A stretch of DNA of 5,913 nt from Burkholderiales bacterium (lineage in GTDB: Bacteria; Pseudomonadota; Gammaproteobacteria; Burkholderiales; Burkholderiaceae_C), in the NCBI GenBank assembly GCA_947453585.1, contig CANGHQ010000130.1, positions 1 through 5,913 on the forward strand. The letters run 5' to 3'. Below, in pieces: positions 1 through 4,459 of this stretch (its first letter is position 1; every line of letters starts with the position of its first letter). Under the pieces are notes generated by a model. It was not told where the DNA came from and searched no databases. It saw only the letters and a list, made by a program, of their open reading frames with translations. A program made the position numbers and the translations under genes.

Positions 1-1744
1 GGCAAAACCCGGCTGGGCCACGCGCCACTTTGCCGTCGCCGCCGCCAACCCGCTGGCCACCCAAGCCGGCTACGCCATGCTGCGCGCCGGAGGCAGCGCG
101 GTGGACGCGGCCATTGCGGTGCAAATGGTGCTGGCTTTGGTGGAGCCGCAAAGCAGCGGCATCGGCGGCGGCGCGTTTTTGCTGCACTTTGACGGCAAAA
201 GCACCCAAGCCTTTGATGGCCGCGAGACGGCGCCCGCGGCCGCCACGCCCGAGCTGTTCCTCCAAGCCAACGGCCAGCCCATGGCTATGCGCCAAGCCAT
301 CGGAGGCGGGCGCTCGGTCGGCGCCCCGGGCGTGGTGCCCATGCTGGCGCTGGCCCACCGCCAGCACGGCAAGCTGCCGTGGGCGCAGCTGTTTGCCCCG
401 GCCATAAAGCTGGCAAGCGAGGGCTTTGCCATCAGCCCGCGAATGGCCACGCTACTGGCCACCGAGTTCGCACTCAAAACCGACCCGGTCGCAGCCCGCT
501 ATTTTTATGACGCCAGCGGCCAACCCTGGCCTGCGGGCCACGTCTTGCGCAACCCCGAACTGGCCGCCGTTATGCAGCGCATCGCTTCTGAGGGCCCCAG
601 CGCCCTCACCCGGGGCGAAGTAGCGCAGGCCATTGCCGCCAAAGTGCAAGGCCACCCCAGCAACCCCGGCACGCTGACGCCGGCCGATCTGGCGGCTTAC
701 CAGCCAATCGAGCGCACGCCCTTGTGCATGGTTTACCGGGTAAAGCAAGCTCCGGCGCGCAACTACCGCCTGTGCGGCATGCCGCCGCCCAGCTCAGGCA
801 TGCTGGCGGTAGGCCAGATTTTGGGCACGCTGGCGCACACGCCCGCCGCCAACATCCCACTTGCTTTTGCGCGCCCGCCCAGCGCTGAAGGCGCTTCGCC
901 CAAAGGCTACGCGCAGCCCGGCGCCGACTGGCTGCACCTGTATACCGAAGCCGCGCGCCTGGCCTTTGCCGACCGCGCCCAGTATGTCGCCGACCCCGAG
1001 TTCACAGCCGCCCCGGCAGGCGACTGGGCCAGTTTGCTGGACGCGCGCTACCTGGCCCAACGCGCCGCCCTGACCAGCGCCAGCGGCGCACGCATGCCCA
1101 GCGCCCCGCCGGGAAATCCCGGCGCGCAGCAAAGCAGCTACGCCCCCATGGCCACGCAAACCGAACACGGCACCTCGCACATTTCGGTGGTTGACGGCTT
1201 TGGCAGCGCCCTGGCCATGACCACGACCATCGAAGACGGCTGGGGCGCGCGCCTCATGGTCAACAGGGGTTTGGGGCTGGAGGGCGGCTTTTTGCTTAAC
1301 AACCAGCTCACCGACTTCAGCTTTGCGCCTGCGGGCGCCGACGGCAGGCCCGTGGCCAACCGGGTGCAACCGGGCAAGCGCCCGCGTTCGTCCATGTCGC
1401 CCACCCTGGTGTTTGACGCCGACACCGGCCAACTGCTGGCCAGCGCGGGCAGCCCGGGCGGCGCATTCATCATCCATTTCACGGCAAAAACGCTATATGG
1501 CACTCTCAATTGGGGCCTGAACGCCCAGCAGGCCATTGACCTGCCCAACTTTGGCGCCATGGACGAACTGCTGATTTTGGAGAAAGGCCGCTTTTCTACG
1601 GACACCGCCAATGCGCTACGAGCGCGGGGCCACACGGTGGTGGAAGCGCCCTTGCCCAGCGGCCTGCAAGCCATTGCCCGCACGCCCGAGGGCTGGTTTG
1701 GCGGCGCGGACCCCCGGCGCGAGGGCGTAGTGCTGGGCGACTAA
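1..1744 (+). CDS. ggt: Gamma-glutamyltransferase (glutathione hydrolase), 5'-truncated by window edge
   Basis: This enzyme cleaves the gamma-glutamyl bond of glutathione and transfers the glutamyl group to water or an amino acid. In proteobacteria it is normally a periplasmic Ntn-hydrolase that splits itself into a large and a small subunit. The reading frame is open from base 2 (AKPGWATRHF...), so the ATG at 77 is internal and the true start with any signal peptide lies upstream; 580 codons are visible. Family landmarks occur in order: AVDAAIAV and GIGGGAF, the substrate-binding Arg in DGRETAP (221-223), the self-processing catalytic Thr in GTSHISVVD (1172-1174), a second Thr (1226-1228) followed by Glu at the E. 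coli Asn411 position (1232-1234), LLNNQ-x2-DFS (1292-1321), the SSMSPT pair of Ser (1388-1393) and the GSPGG oxyanion segment (1448-1462). All catalytic residues I can align are present, so the enzyme should be active. A Pro/Ala-rich insert lies before the LHLYTEAARLAFADR segment. It ends with TAA 44 bp before dnaG on the same strand. Glutaryl-/cephalosporin-acylase relatives share the fold, but the intact motifs favour a true transferase/hydrolase. Confidence 0.95.
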   Translation, partial: AKPGWATRHFAVAAANPLATQAGYAMLRAGGSAVDAAIAVQMVLALVEPQSSGIGGGAFLLHFDGKSTQAFDGRETAPAAATPELFLQANGQPMAMRQAIGGGRSVGAPGVVPMLALAHRQHGKLPWAQLFAPAIKLASEGFAISPRMATLLATEFALKTDPVAARYFYDASGQPWPAGHVLRNPELAAVMQRIASEGPSALTRGEVAQAIAAKVQGHPSNPGTLTPADLAAYQPIERTPLCMVYRVKQAPARNYRLCGMPPPSSGMLAVGQILGTLAHTPAANIPLAFARPPSAEGASPKGYAQPGADWLHLYTEAARLAFADRAQYVADPEFTAAPAGDWASLLDARYLAQRAALTSASGARMPSAPPGNPGAQQSSYAPMATQTEHGTSHISVVDGFGSALAMTTTIEDGWGARLMVNRGLGLEGGFLLNNQLTDFSFAPAGADGRPVANRVQPGKRPRSSMSPTLVFDADTGQLLASAGSPGGAFIIHFTAKTLYGTLNWGLNAQQAIDLPNFGAMDELLILEKGRFSTDTANALRARGHTVVEAPLPSGLQAIARTPEGWFGGADPRREGVVLGD

Positions 1745-1776
1745 AGCCCGCGCCTCCGCCGCCAAAAGCGGACTTC

Positions 1777-1782
1777 TACAAT
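1777..1782 (+). promoter_or_regulatory. Putative -10 box (TACAAT) of a dnaG promoter
   Basis: TACAAT matches the sigma70 -10 consensus at five of six positions, and it stands out in otherwise GC-rich sequence. Its last base lies 6 nt before the A of the dnaG ATG, so transcription would begin at or next to the start codon. I see no convincing -35 hexamer 16-18 bp upstream (the sequence there is CTCCGC-like) and no TGn extension. The call rests on the -10 box and its position only. Confidence 0.4.
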
Positions 1783-1788
1783 CGGCCG

Positions 1789-3732
1789 ATGGCGATACCG
1801 CAAACCTTTATCCAAGAGCTGATCGCCCGCGCCGACGTGGTCGACATCGTCGGGCGCTACGTGCAGCTCAAAAAGGGCGGCGCCAATTTCATGGGCCTGT
1901 GCCCTTTTCATGGCGAAAAGTCGCCCTCCTTCTCGGTCAGCCCCACCAAACAGTTCTACCACTGCTTTGGCTGCGGCAAAAACGGCAACGCCATCGGCTT
2001 TTTGATGGACCACGCGGGCATGACATTCGTCGAAGCCGTGCACGACTTGGCGCAGCAATACGGCATGCAAGTGCCCGAAGATGAAGCCTCGCCCCAAGAC
2101 CGCGCCCGCGCCCAAGAACAAAAAGAAAAGCAGCACACCCTGACCAGCGTGCTCGAAAAAGCCGGTGGGGCTTACCGCCGCCAGCTCAAAGACGCACCCG
2201 GCGCCGTGGCCTACCTCAAGGGCCGGGGTCTGTCGGGCGACATTGCCAAACAATTTGGCCTCGGCTACGCGCCCGAAGGCTGGCGCAGCCTGGCCAGCAT
2301 CTTTCCGAGCTACGACGACCCGTTGTTGGTCGAAAGCGGCCTGGTGATCAGCAATGCCGAAGAAGGCAGCGAAGAAAAGCGCTACGACCGCTTTCGCGAC
2401 CGCATCATGTTCCCGATCCGCAATATCAAAGGCGAATGCATCGGCTTTGGCGGGCGCGTGCTGGGAGACGAAAAACCCAAATACCTCAATTCCCCCGAGA
2501 CGCCCGTGTTCAGCAAGGGCCGCGAGCTTTATGGCCTGTTTGAGGCACGCGCGCATTTGCGCGACAAGGGCTATGCGCTGGTCACCGAAGGCTATATGGA
2601 CGTGGTGGCGCTGGCGCAGCTGGGTTTCCCCAACGCCGTAGCCACGCTGGGCACCGCCTGCACCAACGACCATGTACAAAAGCTGTTTCGCTTTACCGAC
2701 GCGGTGGTCTTCAGCTTTGACGGCGACAGCGCCGGGCGGCGCGCGGCGCGCAAGGCGCTGGACGGCGCGCTGGCCTTTGCCACCGACGTGCGCAGCATCA
2801 AGTTCTTGTTCCTGCCCGCCGAACACGACCCCGACAGCTTTATCCGCGCCCATGGCGCCGAGGCCTTCGCCGACTACGTCAAACAGGCCACGCCCCTGAG
2901 CCGCTTTTTGGTGGAATCGGCTAGCGAAGGATGCGACCTGAACACCGCCGAGGGCCGCGCCCACTTGTCGAGCAACGCCAAACCGATGTGGATGCAGTTG
3001 CCCGAAGGCGCGCTCAAACTCCAATTGCTGGCAGAAATCGCCGACTTGGTGCAACTCACCAGCCGCGAACTCGGCGACCTTTGGATGCCCCCGGCCCGAC
3101 CCAGCAGCAAAGACGGCGCGCGTAGCCGCCGCGCGCCCGAGCGTGGTTCCGGGTTTGAGTCAGCGTCCGCCCACAGTTTTGGCGATTTCGGCCACTTTGG
3201 CGAGCCCGACGCACAGCGCAGCGGCGGCTGGGGCCAGCGCGCCAGCGCCCCACGCAGCCGACCCGGTGGCCGCGCCCGCCCAGCCAGCCGCGCCGACCAT
3301 GCCACCCGCATCCTGCTGGGGCAAAGCCAGCTCTGGGAAACGCTCTCGGGCGAAGAGCACGCCATGTTGTGCGAACTGCCCGAACCCCACGGCGCGCTCT
3401 TTGTCTGGCTGGAAACCCAGTTGCACGAGCACGGACCGTTGACCTGGAGCGCTTTGCGCCCCGAGGCGGCCAACCAGCCCTTTGAAGCGCTGGCGCTGCG
3501 CCTGATGGAAGAGGCGAGCGTCACGCCCGAACACACCGAGGAGGCAGCTTTGGAGCTGCAAGATGTGTTGCTGCGCCTGGCGATTGACCGCATTGACGCC
3601 GAAATGAAGCAAATTGCCGCATCCCCCCCCGATGCCGAGGTGGGCCAGCGCTACCGTGCCATGAAGGACCGGCGCGCGCCGCTGGCCGCGCGGCTGGAGG
3701 CCTTGATTAGAAAAATGTCAGAAAAGGTATAA
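1789..3732 (+). CDS. dnaG: DNA primase DnaG
   Basis: DnaG makes the short RNA primers used by the replicative polymerase on both strands and is recruited to the fork by the DnaB helicase. The 647-residue protein shows the full bacterial architecture. The N-terminal CHC2 zinc-binding domain has C38, H41, C59 and C62 (CPFH and CFGC). The RNA polymerase core of about residues 120-430 contains the RFRDRIMFPI and KYLNSPET motifs. Its TOPRIM fold carries E267 in TEGYMD, D271, and D311/D313 in FDGD, the metal-binding acidic residues, nearly in register with the E. coli enzyme. The C-terminal DnaB-binding helical domain covers roughly 506-647. E. coli DnaG is 581 residues; the extra length here is mainly a Gly/Arg/Ser-rich linker at about 434-505. 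The ATG at 1789 fits the conserved start IPQTFIQELIARADVVDIVG, but there is no Shine-Dalgarno sequence before it. The stop codon lies inside the -10 box of the next promoter. The gene is intact, with all catalytic residues visible. Confidence 0.98.
   Translation: MAIPQTFIQELIARADVVDIVGRYVQLKKGGANFMGLCPFHGEKSPSFSVSPTKQFYHCFGCGKNGNAIGFLMDHAGMTFVEAVHDLAQQYGMQVPEDEASPQDRARAQEQKEKQHTLTSVLEKAGGAYRRQLKDAPGAVAYLKGRGLSGDIAKQFGLGYAPEGWRSLASIFPSYDDPLLVESGLVISNAEEGSEEKRYDRFRDRIMFPIRNIKGECIGFGGRVLGDEKPKYLNSPETPVFSKGRELYGLFEARAHLRDKGYALVTEGYMDVVALAQLGFPNAVATLGTACTNDHVQKLFRFTDAVVFSFDGDSAGRRAARKALDGALAFATDVRSIKFLFLPAEHDPDSFIRAHGAEAFADYVKQATPLSRFLVESASEGCDLNTAEGRAHLSSNAKPMWMQLPEGALKLQLLAEIADLVQLTSRELGDLWMPPARPSSKDGARSRRAPERGSGFESASAHSFGDFGHFGEPDAQRSGGWGQRASAPRSRPGGRARPASRADHATRILLGQSQLWETLSGEEHAMLCELPEPHGALFVWLETQLHEHGPLTWSALRPEAANQPFEALALRLMEEASVTPEHTEEAALELQDVLLRLAIDRIDAEMKQIAASPPDAEVGQRYRAMKDRRAPLAARLEALIRKMSEKV
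3088..3303 (+). other. Low-complexity Gly/Arg/Ser/Ala linker within DnaG
   Basis: Residues 434-505 of DnaG, between the catalytic core and the helicase-binding domain, are rich in Arg, Gly, Ser, Ala and Pro. They include a small aromatic patch, SFGDFGHFGEPD (463-474). No conserved fold is visible. The stretch is basic overall (SRRAPERG, SRPGGRARPASR) and longer than the short hinge of the E. coli protein. The frame continues cleanly into the recognisable helicase-binding domain, so this is not a frameshift artefact. It probably acts as a flexible tether; any nucleic-acid contact by the Arg/Gly segment is inference. Confidence 0.7.
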
Positions 3733-3733
3733 T
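3703..3733 (+). promoter_or_regulatory. Putative sigma70-type promoter of rpoD, overlapping the dnaG 3' end
   Basis: A perfect -10 hexamer TATAAT lies at 3728-3733. A -35-like TTGATT (four of six matches) lies at 3703-3708, with a 19-bp spacer that is slightly long. The -10 box contains the dnaG stop codon TAA (3730-3732), so gene end and promoter share bases. The expected transcript start is near 3740, which gives rpoD an untranslated leader of about 230 nt. The A/T-rich run AGAAAAATGTCAGAAAAGG between the hexamers is unusual for this GC-rich region. Confidence 0.55.
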
Positions 3734-3857
3734 CCGTTTTTTCTCGGCAAGAGCGACAGCAGCACCTCCGGACTTCCGGCCACGCAGTGACACCGATCAC
3801 CCAGGCCACCCTTCCGCAAGGACTGCAAACCAAATGTTCGCCCGTACACCTTGCCGG

Positions 3858-3884
3858 TTGAATTTCTCTCCTTCGCTCCCATTT
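3858..3884 (+). promoter_or_regulatory. Putative sigma32 (RpoH) heat-shock promoter for rpoD
   Basis: TTGAAT (3858-3863) followed after 14 bp by CCCATTT (3878-3884) matches the sigma32 promoter pattern, which is a TTGAA-type -35, a spacer of about 13-15 bp and a CCCATnT -10. A transcript would start near 3891, about 80 nt before the rpoD ATG. E. coli rpoD is known to have a heat-shock promoter of its own, located inside dnaG, so the function is expected even though the position differs. The -35 lacks the preceding C (GGTTGAAT instead of CTTGAA). This is a pattern match only. Confidence 0.45.
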
Positions 3885-3906
3885 GTTTTTTCGCCCCAGG
3901 CGCCAT

Positions 3907-3924
3907 ACCGGCCTTCAAGCCGGT
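3907..3924 (+). promoter_or_regulatory. Hairpin in the rpoD leader
   Basis: A perfect inverted repeat ACCGGC / GCCGGT flanks a 6-nt loop (CTTCAA), and an outer T-G wobble can extend the stem to 7 bp. It lies 47 nt before the rpoD start codon and downstream of both putative promoters, so either transcript would carry it. The nearest T-tract starts 21 nt after the stem, too far for a standard intrinsic terminator. A role in mRNA stability or attenuation is possible but not shown. Confidence 0.4.
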
Positions 3925-3960
3925 GGCCGCTGTCCGATCCGTTTGTTTTTTTGTGGTTCC

Positions 3961-3964
3961 AAGG
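3961..3964 (+). promoter_or_regulatory. Weak ribosome binding site of rpoD (AAGG)
   Basis: AAGG lies 6 nt before the ATG at 3971 and is the only purine-rich stretch close to it. It is a partial Shine-Dalgarno match with good spacing, and it supports 3971 as the start rather than the internal Met codons 197 or 208. Confidence 0.5.
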
Positions 3965-3970
3965 TTCACT

Positions 3971-4459
3971 ATGCCCGCATCCAAATCCGCCAAGCCCGTT
4001 CAGCCCGCAGCCAAAGCCGTCGCTAAACCGAAGGCCAAAACGGCGGTTAAGCCTGTTGCGAAAACACCTGTGAAAACAACAGCAACTGCAACCGCAACTG
4101 CAAAAACAACTACTAAAGCGGCAGCCAAGCCCAGCGCCAAAGCGGCGCCTGCTGCCCTAGCGCCCGCCGCGCCCCCAAAGAAAGTGAAACTCTTGTCCCT
4201 CTCCAAAGCTGAACTCCAGGCCGCTGCCGACGCCTTGCTCAACCAGGCCAAGCCAGCCAAAACCAAGGCAACGCCTAAGCCTGCGGCAAAAGCCGCAGCC
4301 CCGGCGACTGACGCCAAGCCAGCCAGCAAGACCGCTGCCGCCAAGCACGCAGCCAAACCGGCTGCCAAAGCCGCAGAAAAAACCGCAGTAAAAGCGACAG
4401 CCAAAGTCGCAGGCAAACCCGCTGCAAAAACGGCTGCCAAGGCCAAAGCCAAGCCCGCC
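3971..4459 (+). repeat. Degenerate Lys/Ala/Pro repeat tract encoding the RpoD N-terminal tail
   Basis: Codons 1-163 of rpoD encode imperfect repeats of the AAKPAAKA kind, resembling the tails of histone H1-like bacterial proteins. By my count there are about 60 Ala and 35 Lys among 163 residues, only four acidic residues (E81, D87, D114, E136), no Arg, and no Phe, Tyr or Trp. The underlying DNA is built from variants of GCCAAAGCC / GCAAAAACC, which should allow length change by slippage or unequal exchange. One more ordered-looking island, KVKLLSLSKAELQAAADALL (71-90), interrupts the tract. An acidic stretch, DDADLSDIEAELEAE, follows at 167-181. The tail is expected to be disordered and strongly basic. 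Confidence 0.75.

Larger units (their letters stand above)
3733..3970 (+). other. dnaG-rpoD intergenic spacer / rpoD mRNA leader
   Basis: These 238 bp hold no gene I can support. Directly visible are three T-tracts (T6 at 3737-3742, T6 at 3886-3891, T7 at 3946-3952), the octamer ATCCGTTT twice (3732-3739 and 3937-3944), and several short inverted repeats. The inverted repeats include CCGG-actt-CCGG near 3765 and a strong 6-bp stem at 3907-3924. CGGCAAG (3745-3751) can pair over a distance with CTTGCCG (3850-3856). No hairpin is followed immediately by a T-run, so I call no intrinsic terminator. The region most likely carries rpoD promoters and an mRNA leader. Confidence 0.6.

Noticed and set aside
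77..79. ATG at 77 as the start of ggt
   Set aside because: The frame is open to base 2, and the codons before the ATG encode conserved-looking GGT sequence (HFAVAAANPLATQAGYA), so this Met is internal.
1741..3054. Long open frame of 437 codons on the minus strand across dnaG
   Set aside because: It lies antisense to a fully recognisable primase. The composition is typical of the shadow of a GC-rich gene and no family motif is visible.
3907..3952. Hairpin plus T7 tract as an intrinsic terminator between dnaG and rpoD
   Set aside because: The T-run begins 21 nt after the stem rather than directly after it, and the stem is only 6-7 bp.
3834..4073. Open frame of 79 codons in the rpoD leader, with AAGGA 11 nt upstream
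   Set aside because: It overlaps the rpoD start by about 100 bp in another frame, and its Pro/Ser-rich sequence resembles no protein I know. The apparent ribosome binding site could be chance. It would be worth reviving only if ribosome profiling or conservation supported it as a leader peptide.
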